Of a DNA stretch of 64,000 nucleotides, positions 33,188 to 41,957 are shown piece by piece (position 1 is the first letter of the stretch; each line of letters begins with the position of its first letter). The position numbers and the translations under genes were made by a program. The notes below the pieces were generated by a model that saw only the letters and a program-made list of their open reading frames with translations, was not told the DNA's origin and did not search any database. The DNA is taken from positions 1-64,000 of the forward strand of contig NZ_PJIK01000017.1 in the NCBI RefSeq assembly GCF_002929275.1, given 5' to 3'. The DNA comes from Arthrobacter sp. ZGTC131. Its GTDB lineage: Bacteria; Actinomycetota; Actinomycetes; Actinomycetales; Micrococcaceae.

Positions 33188-34828
33188 TTAGGCGCCGTCG
33201 GCCGGGAGCAGGAAGCCGTCGCGGACCAAATTGGCAACTTCGGTCAGCAGCCCGGCGCGGAAGGCATCGCCGTCGAACCCGTCCGCCCCGCCCAGCAGGG
33301 CCTCAAGGGCGCCGATGATCTGCCCGACGGAGAGGTCGCCGTCGCATGCTGACACGAAGCCGGCCAGCTCGGTGCTGAGGAGGTTGGTCCGGCGGAGTCC
33401 GGCTCCCTGCCGCAGCAGGATGACGCCGGGATGTTCGGCACCGGGGCGCTGGTGGCGCTCCTCGGTAACATCGTCAGCCACGAGCAGGTGGGCCGCCGGA
33501 AGGTCGTTGGCGGCCAGCCAGTCCACGCGGTCGATGCCAGCGCCAAGGTGCGGGCCCACCGGCTGCTCGATCGGATAGGTGATCTCCTCGAACCGGCAGA
33601 CCCTCCGCTCTCCCCCGGCAGGCCGCCGCAGCCAAATCATTCCGAATCCGACCCCGCCCACATCCCGCGAGGCAAAGTCGTCCAAGTACGCGGCGTAGGC
33701 GTCCTGGTAGTGCCGCCGGTCCCGGCTTTCCGAGGCGTCCTGCAGCCAGGTCTCGGCATACTGCTCAGGGCCGAGCTGCTCGCGCTGGATGAACCACGCG
33801 TCCGTGTCCGGACTGGCCCAGCTTTGCGGCCGCTCCTCCCAGGAAGTGCCCGCCGTGATCTCCCAGTTGCCTAACAGCTGGGCTGTTCCGCCAGGGGCGA
33901 GCACCTCGGGAAGGGACCGGACCAGCGACGCCACGATGTCATCCCCGGCCAGGCCGCCGTCGCGGTAGGTAAATTGGTCCGCCGCCGCCTCCCCGGTGCT
34001 GCGCGGCGTGATGACGAACGGCGGGTTGGACACCACGAGGTCGAATTTCTCGCCCGCCACGGGCTCCAGCAGGGATCCGAGGCGCAGGCTCACCCGGTCC
34101 TCGGGCTGAGCCCGATCCACATGCAGGGCCTCGGCATTGAGCAGGAGGTTGAAGCGAGTGAACGCGAGGGCACGCTCCGAAATATCGGTCGCTGTGACGT
34201 GATCACTGTGATGGAGGAGGTGGAAGGTCTGGATGCCGCACCCGGTGCCCAGGTCCAGGGCGCGGGCAGCATGGCGCCGGATGGTGGTCTGCACCAAGGT
34301 GGTGGAGGCCTGCCCGATGCCGAGGACGTGGTCGTGCCGCAGGACGCCCGGGGCCTGGTGCGCGGCGAGGTCGCTGGCCACCCAGAGTTCAGCGCCGCCG
34401 CTGCCGGAGGCACCCTCCCCTGCGGCGGGTTCCCAGCCATACGGTCGCAGGTCCGCCGCCGCCGCGATCCGGCTCCCCGCGGCTTCGGCCAGCCCCAGTG
34501 TCAGGAGCCCTTCCGTCCGGACGCGCGGCAGGGCGGCATCCAGCGCCCCCGCGTCCTGCGGGACGGCCAGGAGCCAGAAACGCACGACGGCGGCGAGCGC
34601 CGCTTCGCGCTGCTCACCGTGGGTGGCCGCCTCGGTGACGATGAGCGCGGGAATCAGCTGGTCCCGGCCCAGTGCCGAGTACGCCGACGCGCCGAGCAGG
34701 TCGGCCACACCGTCCAGCGTGTAGCCGACATCCCGCAGGTCGGACGCGAGGGCGTCCAGGAGGTCGGGGAGGTCGCTGCGGGGTGCATCGGGGGTGTTGC
34801 CGGCCGTGAAGTGCGTCGATTCAGTCAC
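33188..34828 (-). CDS. class I SAM-dependent methyltransferase (DUF7059-type N-terminus)
   Basis: 546 aa. The N-terminal 130 residues form an uncharacterised helical domain. The central Rossmann methyltransferase has the SAM motif ALDLGTGCGIQTF and the NPPF motif (VVSNPPFVITPR) typical of N5-glutamine or N6-adenine methyltransferases. The C-terminal part (from about 360) is a further uncharacterised domain. The NPPF motif suggests methylation of an amide or exocyclic amine in a release factor, ribosomal protein, RNA or DNA; the target is unknown. It converges with the 103-aa gene. Confidence 0.88.
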   Translation of the reverse strand: MTESTHFTAGNTPDAPRSDLPDLLDALASDLRDVGYTLDGVADLLGASAYSALGRDQLIPALIVTEAATHGEQREAALAAVVRFWLLAVPQDAGALDAALPRVRTEGLLTLGLAEAAGSRIAAAADLRPYGWEPAAGEGASGSGGAELWVASDLAAHQAPGVLRHDHVLGIGQASTTLVQTTIRRHAARALDLGTGCGIQTFHLLHHSDHVTATDISERALAFTRFNLLLNAEALHVDRAQPEDRVSLRLGSLLEPVAGEKFDLVVSNPPFVITPRSTGEAAADQFTYRDGGLAGDDIVASLVRSLPEVLAPGGTAQLLGNWEITAGTSWEERPQSWASPDTDAWFIQREQLGPEQYAETWLQDASESRDRRHYQDAYAAYLDDFASRDVGGVGFGMIWLRRPAGGERRVCRFEEITYPIEQPVGPHLGAGIDRVDWLAANDLPAAHLLVADDVTEERHQRPGAEHPGVILLRQGAGLRRTNLLSTELAGFVSACDGDLSVGQIIGALEALLGGADGFDGDAFRAGLLTEVANLVRDGFLLPADGA

Positions 34829-34935
34829 CGGGCAAGTCTATTTCCCGTGCCCGGCGCTCGGATCCCGGGCGTCGGTTCTGCCGGCGGGGTCAGGCGGCCC
34901 GGCGGCTGGCCGGTGCCGGACCGGATCAGGGTGTG

Positions 34936-35050
34936 TGCGGGGTAAGGGTGGCGGTCGGGGCCGGATGGCCGGCCGGGCGTGGCCGGCTGGGATGCGGGGT
35001 AAGAGTGGCGGTCGGGGCCGGGCGTGGCCGGCCGGGCGTGGCCGGCTGGG
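34936..35050. repeat. 57-58 bp tandem duplication
   Basis: Two adjacent copies begin TGCGGGGTAAG(G/A)GTGGCGG (34936 and 34993) and end GGCGTGGCCGGCTGGG. They differ mainly by a short indel near the middle. Inside each, GGCCGG(C)CGGGCGT blocks repeat again. CTGG units (four) follow directly. Confidence 0.85.
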
Positions 35051-35141
35051 CTGGCTGGCTGGCTGGGGCCTGCTGGCGGGCCCGATTGACGGGTGCTTTT
35101 TGTCGGTGCTTTTGTCGGGGCTATTTGTCGGAGCGGGAGGC

Positions 35142-35147
35142 TAAAGT
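35142..35147 (+). promoter_or_regulatory. TAAAGT -10 element, leaderless start
   Basis: TAAAGT is followed by exactly 6 nt and then the ATG at 35154, so transcription would begin at the start codon. Confidence 0.6.
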
Positions 35148-35153
35148 GGGGCC

Positions 35154-35702
35154 ATGCTCGGAACCCAGGCAACGGCGGCCGATCCCGGATGGCTGCAGTA
35201 CGTGGCCGCATTCGCACCCCTCAGCACTCTGGTTGCGGCAATTATCGCCGGATGGATAGCGTGGCGGACCCTGGCCCAGCGGCGTGAAGCGGACCGCCGG
35301 GACCAGTGGTGGCAACGGACGCAGTGGGCCATCGACCTCGCCATGGACCGTGACTTCAGCCGGGCCGTCGTGGGCTTGGTCACGCTCAAGCACCTGGCAG
35401 CCAGCGACCTCTGTACCGAAGAGGACTACCAGATGCTGGACAAGATCGGCGGCGCCAAGATCGATGCCCTGACGCTTTCGGAGGCAAGCGCCGACCACGA
35501 ACCGAGCGCAGCGCCAGGCCACACGCCTTGGCCGTCAGCGCATCCTCCGCAGCCCGGACCCGCAGCCCGCGCGGACGTCATTCCGGTTCGGCTCGAGTCC
35601 CGTGGCGAGCGGGTCTTCGCCAGTTCGGCAGGCATGGCGAAGGTCCTGACGGAGGCAGACAGACTTGTCTCTTTCGTGGGAGCGCGGCATGCCGGGCGGT
35701 GA
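35154..35702 (+). CDS. hypothetical membrane-anchored protein, 182 aa
   Basis: Not recognised. One transmembrane helix near the N-terminus (LSTLVAAIIAGWIAWRTLA, about 23-41) is followed by a basic, Trp-rich cytoplasmic segment (QRREADRRDQWWQRTQWAIDLAM), a helical region and a Pro-rich linker. The layout matches small actinobacterial proteins that tether a helical domain to the membrane. Probably leaderless. Confidence 0.7.
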   Translation: MLGTQATAADPGWLQYVAAFAPLSTLVAAIIAGWIAWRTLAQRREADRRDQWWQRTQWAIDLAMDRDFSRAVVGLVTLKHLAASDLCTEEDYQMLDKIGGAKIDALTLSEASADHEPSAAPGHTPWPSAHPPQPGPAARADVIPVRLESRGERVFASSAGMAKVLTEADRLVSFVGARHAGR

Positions 35703-35845
35703 CACGCACGCCCTGCCCCCCGCCCCGTCCGGCCGGGCTAGCGTCCGATGTGGGCCAGGACCGGCCGGGCCAGCGCAGCTGTGGGGCGGCTCGGCCGGGC
35801 CGGGGCCCGCCCCTGCGAGCGGCGATGGGGCTGCGCCCCAGCAGG

Positions 35846-35851
35846 TAAGTT
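35846..35851 (+). promoter_or_regulatory. TAAGTT -10 element, leaderless start
   Basis: TAAGTT lies 6 nt before the ATG at 35858. The intervening GGAGGC is too close to the start to work as a normal ribosome site. Confidence 0.6.
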
Positions 35852-35857
35852 GGAGGC

Positions 35858-36301
35858 ATGGCTGAACGATCTCCTGCGATGCCCCGTGTCCTGTCCGGTG
35901 CCGCGGCAGGTGCCCTCCTCTTGCTGGCGGTGTCCGCGTGCTCACCCGTCGTTTCGATCGAAAACGCCGACGTGCCCGCATGGAAAGCGACGGCGCTGCC
36001 GTCCGTCAGCGGCGCCGTACTCGAGGATGCCGGCAAGATTCTCAACCGTGACCGGATTATCCGCGAGGCAGCCAATGTGCCGGCAGGCCGCTACACGCTG
36101 GCCATGACCTGCGAGGGTGGCGGCAAGGCGTTCTTCGCCGTGACACTCGCCGGTAAAGAACTCATGGATGCTGGCGCGGCGTGCAACGGCAGCCGCGAAA
36201 CGGTGAAGATCACGGTGCCGGAAACCGGGCCGGTGGAGATCGCCACGTCCAGCGTTGACGCGCCGCTTATCTACGCGTACCAGTTGGTCCCAACCCAGTA
36301 G
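35858..36301 (+). CDS. small putative lipoprotein (paralogue of the next gene)
   Basis: 147 aa. The signal peptide with lipobox LAVSACS places the lipidated Cys near residue 28. The mature domain contains GRYTLAMTCEGGGKAFFAVTL and a second Cys (AACNGSRE), matching the spacing of two Cys in the following lipoprotein, so a disulfide-stabilised beta domain is likely. Function unknown. Probably an extracytoplasmic, surface-anchored protein. Confidence 0.75.
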   Translation: MAERSPAMPRVLSGAAAGALLLLAVSACSPVVSIENADVPAWKATALPSVSGAVLEDAGKILNRDRIIREAANVPAGRYTLAMTCEGGGKAFFAVTLAGKELMDAGAACNGSRETVKITVPETGPVEIATSSVDAPLIYAYQLVPTQ

Positions 36302-36543
36302 CTTGCGTTCCGTCGCGGTGCCCGAAGCCTGACCGGCCCTAAGCGGCCTCTGCACTAGCCGGCGAGCCAGATTCCCACTCCCAATTCCTGGCTCCAAGTG
36401 TCAGGCCCCAAGGGGCTGATGACAAAAGCCAGGAGCCAGTCGGGAACCAAGCCCCGGCGCGGGGAGCCTCGGCGAAATCCGCCTAACATGACCGTGCCGT
36501 CAGGTGCTGATTCAGCCCTCTGGCCCCGGGCCGCCCGCAGGCC

Positions 36544-36549
36544 TAAAGT
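36544..36549 (+). promoter_or_regulatory. TAAAGT -10 element, leaderless start
   Basis: TAAAGT is followed by 6 nt and the ATG at 36556. This favours 36556 over the in-frame ATG at 36571. Confidence 0.55.
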
Positions 36550-36555
36550 CGGACT

Positions 36556-37119
36556 ATGCCCACGGTGCGGATGGCCTCCGCGCATCGTCTCGTCGAGCGG
36601 GAACCGCGCGTTCCGCGACAGCGGACCCCGGCAGCCGCCGTCGTGGTTTCCGCTGTGCTGGCCGCTGCAGCCGCCCTGACTGGATGTGAATACAGTTACG
36701 ATGATGGCCGCGGCGAGCTCCCCGATTCCCCTGTGGTGACGGACGCCGCGATACCGCGGGATCCCCTCGAAAACCGGCCCGTCACTGGCTCCGAGCTCGA
36801 CGCGTGGGCCAAGCAGGTGCTGCCGGACGCCGAGGGACAGGTTTTCGATACCGAGTACGGGACAATCGACGGGGGCGAAAAGGAGACTGAGTCCACGGGA
36901 CAGCTGCCCAGCGGCACGTACGCCCTCACGCTCGCCTGCCGAAGCGAGCGGAGAGTCTCCTTCACGGTGCGCGACACCGAGTTCGCGCTCGTTGACCTTA
37001 GCCTCAGGTGCGGCACGTCGCGCGTGAACGTCGTGCACCTTTCGAAGGACTCCGTGCTCCGGATGACGGTGGAGGCGAGGGCGGACGCAAACTTCGCCTA
37101 CCGCATCAGCAGGATCTGA
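36556..37119 (+). CDS. small putative lipoprotein (paralogue of the preceding gene)
   Basis: 187 aa. A long basic n-region, hydrophobic Ala/Val core and lipobox ALTGC give a lipid-anchored protein. The mature part repeats the pattern seen upstream: LPSGTYALTLACRSERRVSF, then a second Cys in LRCGTSRVNVVHL, and a terminal NFAYRISRI comparable to LIYAYQLVP in the neighbour. An acidic linker (about 50-95) is extra. Function unknown; tandem duplication with divergence is likely. Confidence 0.75.
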   Translation: MPTVRMASAHRLVEREPRVPRQRTPAAAVVVSAVLAAAAALTGCEYSYDDGRGELPDSPVVTDAAIPRDPLENRPVTGSELDAWAKQVLPDAEGQVFDTEYGTIDGGEKETESTGQLPSGTYALTLACRSERRVSFTVRDTEFALVDLSLRCGTSRVNVVHLSKDSVLRMTVEARADANFAYRISRI

Positions 37120-37206
37120 CGGAATCGGACGCTCCGCCGCGGCGGCGCGGTGGCGCTCCTGCGCGGCGGCGCACGAGGGGCGTGTAAGTCCCGGAAGCCG
37201 GATTGG

Positions 37207-38100
37207 TCAGGCGGCGCAGCCGTCCGGGCAGCGCAGGGTCTCCGGGCTGGAGGCGCACGCGGCGCAGTACAGGGTGAGCGTCCGGCAGCTGGGGTTGGAA
37301 CAGTTCTCAAACTTGCTCGTAGGTGCGGCACAGCGGACGCACTCGCCGATGGTTGTGGCGTCCTCACTGAATTCAAGGTGCATGCGCTTGTCAAAGACGT
37401 ACAGTGAGCCTTCCCAAAGGCCCTGGTCCTTGAACGTTTCGCCGTACCGGACGATGCCGCCGTCGAGCTGGTAGACCTCTTTAAAGCCGCGGTTCACCAT
37501 GAGGCTGGAGAGGACCTCGCAGCGGATGCCGCCGGTGCAGTAGGTGACCACCGGTTTGTCCTTGAGGGCGTCGTACTTGCCGGACTCGAGTTCCTTGATG
37601 AAGTCGTGGGTGGTGGCGACATCCGGAACAATCGCGTCCTTGAACTTGCCGATCTGCGCCTCGAAGGCGTTGCGTCCGTCGAAGAAGACCACTTCTTCGC
37701 CGCTCTGCTTCTTCGCATCCACCAGCTCGTGGAGCTCCTCGGGCTTAAGGTGCGTTCCGCCGCCCACGACGCCGTCCTCGTCCACTTTCAGCTCCCCGGG
37801 GGCGCCGAAGGAAACGATCTCGTCGCGGACCTTCACGCTCAGACGCGGGAAGTCCTCCGCACCGCCGTCGGACCACTTCACGTCGATGCCGTGGAAGCCC
37901 TTGTACTCGCGGGTGGTCTTCACGTACTGCTTGACGGCGTTCAACTCGCCGCCGACCGTCGCGTTGATGCCGTCCTTGGAGATGAGGATGCGCCCGGTCA
38001 GTCCGAGCTTTTCGCAGAGGGCTCGCTGCCAGAGCCGGACGGCATCCGGGTCCGCGATCGGGGTAAATCCGTAAAAGAGCACAATTCGGTTCAAAGCCAC
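37207..38100 (-). CDS. trhO: tRNA uridine(34) hydroxylase (rhodanese-domain, UPF0176)
   Basis: 297 aa. An N-terminal acylphosphatase-like domain ([20 protein letters not shown]) is followed by a rhodanese domain with the active Cys188 in [12 protein letters not shown]-terminal Cys-rich extension (CVRCAAP, NCSNPSC, YCAACA, CPDGC) probably binds metal. TrhO hydroxylates U34 of certain tRNAs on the way to 5-methoxyuridine-type modifications using O2. Length and layout match the family. Confidence 0.93.
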   Translation of the reverse strand: MALNRIVLFYGFTPIADPDAVRLWQRALCEKLGLTGRILISKDGINATVGGELNAVKQYVKTTREYKGFHGIDVKWSDGGAEDFPRLSVKVRDEIVSFGAPGELKVDEDGVVGGGTHLKPEELHELVDAKKQSGEEVVFFDGRNAFEAQIGKFKDAIVPDVATTHDFIKELESGKYDALKDKPVVTYCTGGIRCEVLSSLMVNRGFKEVYQLDGGIVRYGETFKDQGLWEGSLYVFDKRMHLEFSEDATTIGECVRCAAPTSKFENCSNPSCRTLTLYCAACASSPETLRCPDGCAA

Positions 38101-38250
38101 GTATTTAAGGGTACTTGCTGCCCGGAAACCTCAGGAATCAAGGGCGTGAAGGTCGCAAGCATGAGGTGCCGCGCATCCGGCGAAGGGCAGCTGCGAGGGG
38201 GCCCGGTGCCAGGCGGCGACGCGGCCGGACCCCGCCCATCACAATTACAT

Positions 38251-38297
38251 AAGCAACGTCCAAAGCCCTGTTGCTTGTGACAGCGCTGGAATAGTCT
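38251..38297 (+). promoter_or_regulatory. leaderless promoter and inverted repeat before the GNAT gene
   Basis: AAGCAAC (38251-38257) and GTTGCTT (38270-38276) form a perfect 7-bp inverted repeat. TAGTCT (38292-38297) lies 6 nt before the ATG at 38304, with TGTTGC at 17-bp spacing as a weak -35 inside the right arm. The inverted repeat is therefore placed like an operator. Confidence 0.55.
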
Positions 38298-38303
38298 CAA
38301 CAC

Positions 38304-38996
38304 ATGACGCCAGAAGCCATGGTAGGAGACATCACTCATCTGCTCGAAGTCTGGGTAGCCGGCTGGGCCGGCTGCCGGGGCTACGAGACCGGCACGGAGG
38401 GCCGGTTCCCCGCCGCCCTGCGTGCCGATACCACCGGGGACTGGGAGTATTTCGCCTCGGACCCCTCCGACGCTGAGTTTGCTGCATTGGCCGCCAAGAC
38501 GGTCGAGGTTCCGGCGAGGGTGCTGACCATCCTGACCAATGATGTTCTTCGCTACAAGACCCTGGCAGAGCAGCACGGCCTTAACGTCACGTCGGCGTCC
38601 CAGTCCATGATGGTGGTGGACATGGAAACCCAGGACTCCGAGGATCCATGGCTATCCGACGATGATCTGATGCTGGAAACGACTGAATCAAATGGCGTGC
38701 ACCATGCGGTGGTGCGCTCCGGTGACACGCTCGCGGCGAGCGGGCAGGTCTTCGTGGTCAACGGGACCGCGGTGTTCGACAAGATCGTGACTGAGCCGGA
38801 CTTCCAACGCCGCGGGCTGGGCAGCTTCATCATGAAGGCGCTGGCCGCCCAGGCATTCGAGCACGATGTGGAGGACGGCCTGCTGCTCGCGTCCCTCGAC
38901 GGGCAGAAGCTGTATTCACACCTTGGCTGGACCTCGGTGTGCCACGTCCTGATGCTCTCCGCCTCCGACGAGGGCGCCGACCTTTCCGTCAGCTGA
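38304..38996 (+). CDS. GNAT-family N-acetyltransferase
   Basis: 230 aa. The C-terminal half contains the acetyl-CoA pyrophosphate loop motif VTEPDFQRRGLGSFIMKALAAQAF (QRRGLG is the Q/RxxGxG/A signature). The N-terminal half is an uncharacterised domain. No ribosome site; likely leaderless. The substrate is unknown. It is followed by the helicase on the same strand after 163 bp. Confidence 0.88.
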   Translation: MTPEAMVGDITHLLEVWVAGWAGCRGYETGTEGRFPAALRADTTGDWEYFASDPSDAEFAALAAKTVEVPARVLTILTNDVLRYKTLAEQHGLNVTSASQSMMVVDMETQDSEDPWLSDDDLMLETTESNGVHHAVVRSGDTLAASGQVFVVNGTAVFDKIVTEPDFQRRGLGSFIMKALAAQAFEHDVEDGLLLASLDGQKLYSHLGWTSVCHVLMLSASDEGADLSVS

Positions 38997-39159
38997 CCAC
39001 TCCCTCTGTTTGGTTTCCGGTCCGCTCCGGACGGGCTTCGGCTTGGGTCCGGCGGCGATCAGCGCCGACGGTAACTGCTTGCGCCGGCGCCGGCGCAGGC
39101 ACAGGCACCGGCGGCGTGTGCACCGGCGGCGATTTTTGGCCGGATGAAACAATGTTGGG

Positions 39160-41562
39160 GTGAACCCCCATGACTCGCTGATTCCCCTGCTGGGCCGCGG
39201 CCCGGACCCGGAGCAGCTCCGGCATGTGCGGACCATCCCGGCCCGCGACGCGGTGCATGAACCGTGGCCCGACTGGGCCCATCCCGACCTGGTGAGGGCG
39301 TACGGCAACTTGGGCATCCAACGGCCCTACCGTCATCAGGTCCGGGCGGCCAACATCGCTCATGGTGGCGAGCACGTCGTGATCGCCACCGGCACGGCGT
39401 CCGGCAAGTCGTTGGCGTACCAGCTGCCGGCGCTGGACGCGATCCACCGTTCCGAGCTCCGGGTCCTCTCGGAACCGGGAAAAATCCACGACGACGGCGC
39501 CGTGACCCTTTATCTCTCCCCCACGAAGGCGCTGGCCGCCGACCAGCTCGCGGCCATCCGTTCGTTGAAGCTTCCGACAGTCAGGGCCGAAACCTACGAC
39601 GGCGACACGGACCCGGCCTCGCGGCGCTGGATCCGGGATCACGCGAACTTTATCCTGGCCAACCCCGACATGCTGCACTTCGGAATCCTGCCGAACCATG
39701 CCTGGTGGGCAGGGTTCTTCCGCCGGCTGCGCTACGTGATCGTGGACGAGGCGCACAGCTACCGAGGTGTCTTCGGCTCCCACGTGGCCAACCTGATGCG
39801 GCGGCTGCGGCGCATTTGCGCCTATTACGGGGCGGGCACGTCCTTCCCCGGCCCCGTCTTCATTGCGGCATCCGCCACGGCGTCGGAACCCGAGACCTCC
39901 TTTGGCCGGCTGATCGGCGCGCCCGTCCGCGGCGTCGCCGAGGATTCCTCGCCCCACGGCGCCACCACGGTGGCGTTTTGGGAACCCGCCCTCACCGAAG
40001 TGCGGGGCGAGAATGGCGCCAAGGAACGCCGGACCGCCGTGGCCGAGACCGCCGACCTGCTCGCGAACCTCGTGTCGGCCAGAATCCGGACCATCGCCTT
40101 CATCAAGTCCAGACGGGGCGCGGAAACCATCTCATCGATCACCAAACGGCTCCTGGACGAGGTTGATCCGAGCCTGCCCCAAAGAGTGGCCGCGTACCGC
40201 TCCGGCTATCTCCCGGAGGAACGCCGGGCCCTGGAAAAGGCGTTGCGGGCAGGCCAGCTTCTGGGGATTTCGAGCACCTCAGCCCTCGAACTGGGCATCG
40301 ACATTTCGGGGCTTGACGCGGTGTTAGTGGCGGGCTGGCCCGGGACCAGGGCATCCCTCTTCCAGCAGATCGGCAGGGCGGGCCGCGCCGGGCAGGATGC
40401 GATCGCCGCCTTCGTGGCCAGCGACGACCCGCTGGACACCTACCTGGTGAACCATCCCGAGGCCATCTTTGACGTGTCGGTCGAGGCGACCGTGTTTGAC
40501 CCGTCGAATCCTTACGTGCTCGGTCCCCACCTGTGCGCCGCCGCTGCAGAGCTTCCGCTGGGCGTGGCGGAGCTGCCCCTCTTCGGTGCTACGGCGGAGA
40601 AACTCCTCGGACAGCTGGTAACGCAGGGCTACCTGCGGCGGCGCCCGGCAGGATGGTTCTGGACACATTCCCAGAGCGCGGCCGGGATGGTGAACCTGAG
40701 GGCCGACGGCGGAGGCCCCGTGAGCATCGTGGATGCGGACACGGGATCACTGCTGGGGACCATGGATTCACCGCAGACCCACTACCAGGCGCACACCGGC
40801 GCCATCTACGTCCATCAGGGCGACAGCTATGTGGTGGAGGACCTGAATGAGGCAGATCACTGCGTGGTGGTGCGCCGCGCCAACCCCGACTACTACACCA
40901 CCGCCCGGGACGTAACCCAGATTGAGGTGCTCGAAACGCAGCGGTCGGTCCAGTGGGGGGACGTCGCTGTGCATTTTGGTGATGTGAAGGTAACGACTCA
41001 AGTGGTCTCCTTTCAGCGGAAGGCCCTGATTTCGAATGAGGTCCTGGGCGAGGAACCGCTGGAGCTCGGAGCGCGGGAGCTTTTTACGAAAGCCGTGTGG
41101 TTCGTCATGGACAATCGGTCGCTCACCGGTGCCGGCCTGATCGAGGCACAGTTCCCGGGCGCCCTCCACGCCGCAGAGCACGCCGCCATCGGGCTGCTGC
41201 CGCTGGTGGCGTCGAGCGACCGCTGGGACATTGGCGGCGTGTCCACCGCGATCCACGCGGACACCGGGGTTCCCACCATATTTGTGTACGACGGGCACCC
41301 CGGCGGCGCGGGCTTTGCGGAACGGGGCTTCGAGAAAGCCAAGGTGTGGCTTTCCGCGACGAGGGACGCCATCGAGGCCTGTGAGTGCGAGTCCGGCTGC
41401 CCCTCGTGTGTTCAATCTCCGAAGTGCGGGAACAAGAACAACCCGCTGGATAAGAACGCCGCCGTGACATTGATCGACGTCCTGCTGCGCGATGCCACGG
41501 AGACCGCAGGCCCGCCGCAGGAGCATGCGGCGGGACCACCCCGCGCGTCTGCCGGCCTATAG
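39160..41562 (+). CDS. DEAD/DEAH-box helicase with DUF1998 (MrfA/YprA-like)
   Basis: 800-aa SF2 helicase. Motif I GTASGKSLAYQLP (Lys83), motif II VDEAHSY, motif III SATASEPE, and motif VI QQIGRAGRAGQ are present. The C-terminal DUF1998 domain has the four-Cys cluster CECESGCPSCVQSPKCGNKN. This is the MrfA architecture (mitomycin repair helicase of Bacillus), so a role in excision repair of adducts is likely. Start is GTG; an AACAAT hexamer 6 nt upstream suggests leaderless transcription. It converges on the Tad operon, a pairing conserved across actinobacteria. Confidence 0.92.
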   Translation: MNPHDSLIPLLGRGPDPEQLRHVRTIPARDAVHEPWPDWAHPDLVRAYGNLGIQRPYRHQVRAANIAHGGEHVVIATGTASGKSLAYQLPALDAIHRSELRVLSEPGKIHDDGAVTLYLSPTKALAADQLAAIRSLKLPTVRAETYDGDTDPASRRWIRDHANFILANPDMLHFGILPNHAWWAGFFRRLRYVIVDEAHSYRGVFGSHVANLMRRLRRICAYYGAGTSFPGPVFIAASATASEPETSFGRLIGAPVRGVAEDSSPHGATTVAFWEPALTEVRGENGAKERRTAVAETADLLANLVSARIRTIAFIKSRRGAETISSITKRLLDEVDPSLPQRVAAYRSGYLPEERRALEKALRAGQLLGISSTSALELGIDISGLDAVLVAGWPGTRASLFQQIGRAGRAGQDAIAAFVASDDPLDTYLVNHPEAIFDVSVEATVFDPSNPYVLGPHLCAAAAELPLGVAELPLFGATAEKLLGQLVTQGYLRRRPAGWFWTHSQSAAGMVNLRADGGGPVSIVDADTGSLLGTMDSPQTHYQAHTGAIYVHQGDSYVVEDLNEADHCVVVRRANPDYYTTARDVTQIEVLETQRSVQWGDVAVHFGDVKVTTQVVSFQRKALISNEVLGEEPLELGARELFTKAVWFVMDNRSLTGAGLIEAQFPGALHAAEHAAIGLLPLVASSDRWDIGGVSTAIHADTGVPTIFVYDGHPGGAGFAERGFEKAKVWLSATRDAIEACECESGCPSCVQSPKCGNKNNPLDKNAAVTLIDVLLRDATETAGPPQEHAAGPPRASAGL

Positions 41563-41585
41563 CACGGTTTCTTGGGCTCCCGCCG

Positions 41586-41957
41586 TTAGGGCGGCGGCCC
41601 GGCCCGGGCATGCCCGGCGGCCGTGCCGAGAACGGCGCCGGCCGCCAGCTCGGTGCGGACCTCGACGGACTGATCACCTCCCTCGACACAACTGACCAGC
41701 ATGGCGTCGTGCCGGGCTGCCACGGCGGCAGCTACCCGGCACGGCTCCCCGGCTGACACACCGCGCAGTGCGTCCGCGGCCGCCAGAGCGGCGAGATCGG
41801 CCGCAGCTGCTGCCCTTGAGGCCAGCACCGCTGCCTGCGCCAGCAGGAGGAGCATGACCATTGCCCCGAGGACCACCAGGCCGAGGCCGGCTGCCAGGAC
41901 AGTGCCCGAGCCCCGCTCTGGATTCTGCTCCCCGCGCGGCTTTTTGCCCCGGCTCAT
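41586..41957 (-). CDS. TadE-like protein of the helicase/secretion neighbourhood (Rv3654c type)
   Basis: 123 aa. A short basic N-tail and GSGTV are followed by one hydrophobic helix (VLAAGLGLVVLGAMVMLLLLAQAAVLA), with an Ala-rich pseudopilin-like stem. It is the last gene of the Tad operon. Start at 41957 overlaps the TadE stop by 4 bp (ATGA); an open extension upstream is rejected. Probably a minor pseudopilin or assembly factor. Confidence 0.85.
   Translation of the reverse strand: MSRGKKPRGEQNPERGSGTVLAAGLGLVVLGAMVMLLLLAQAAVLASRAAAAADLAALAAADALRGVSAGEPCRVAAAVAARHDAMLVSCVEGGDQSVEVRTELAAGAVLGTAAGHARAGPPP

Larger units (their letters stand above)
34829..35153. other. 325-bp GC-rich intergenic region with tandem repeat
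   Basis: No gene. It contains a roughly 57-bp tandem duplication (34936-35050), a CTGG run after it and three TTTTGTCGG-like elements (about 35098-35130). The end holds the TAAAGT -10 of the next gene. Confidence 0.7.
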
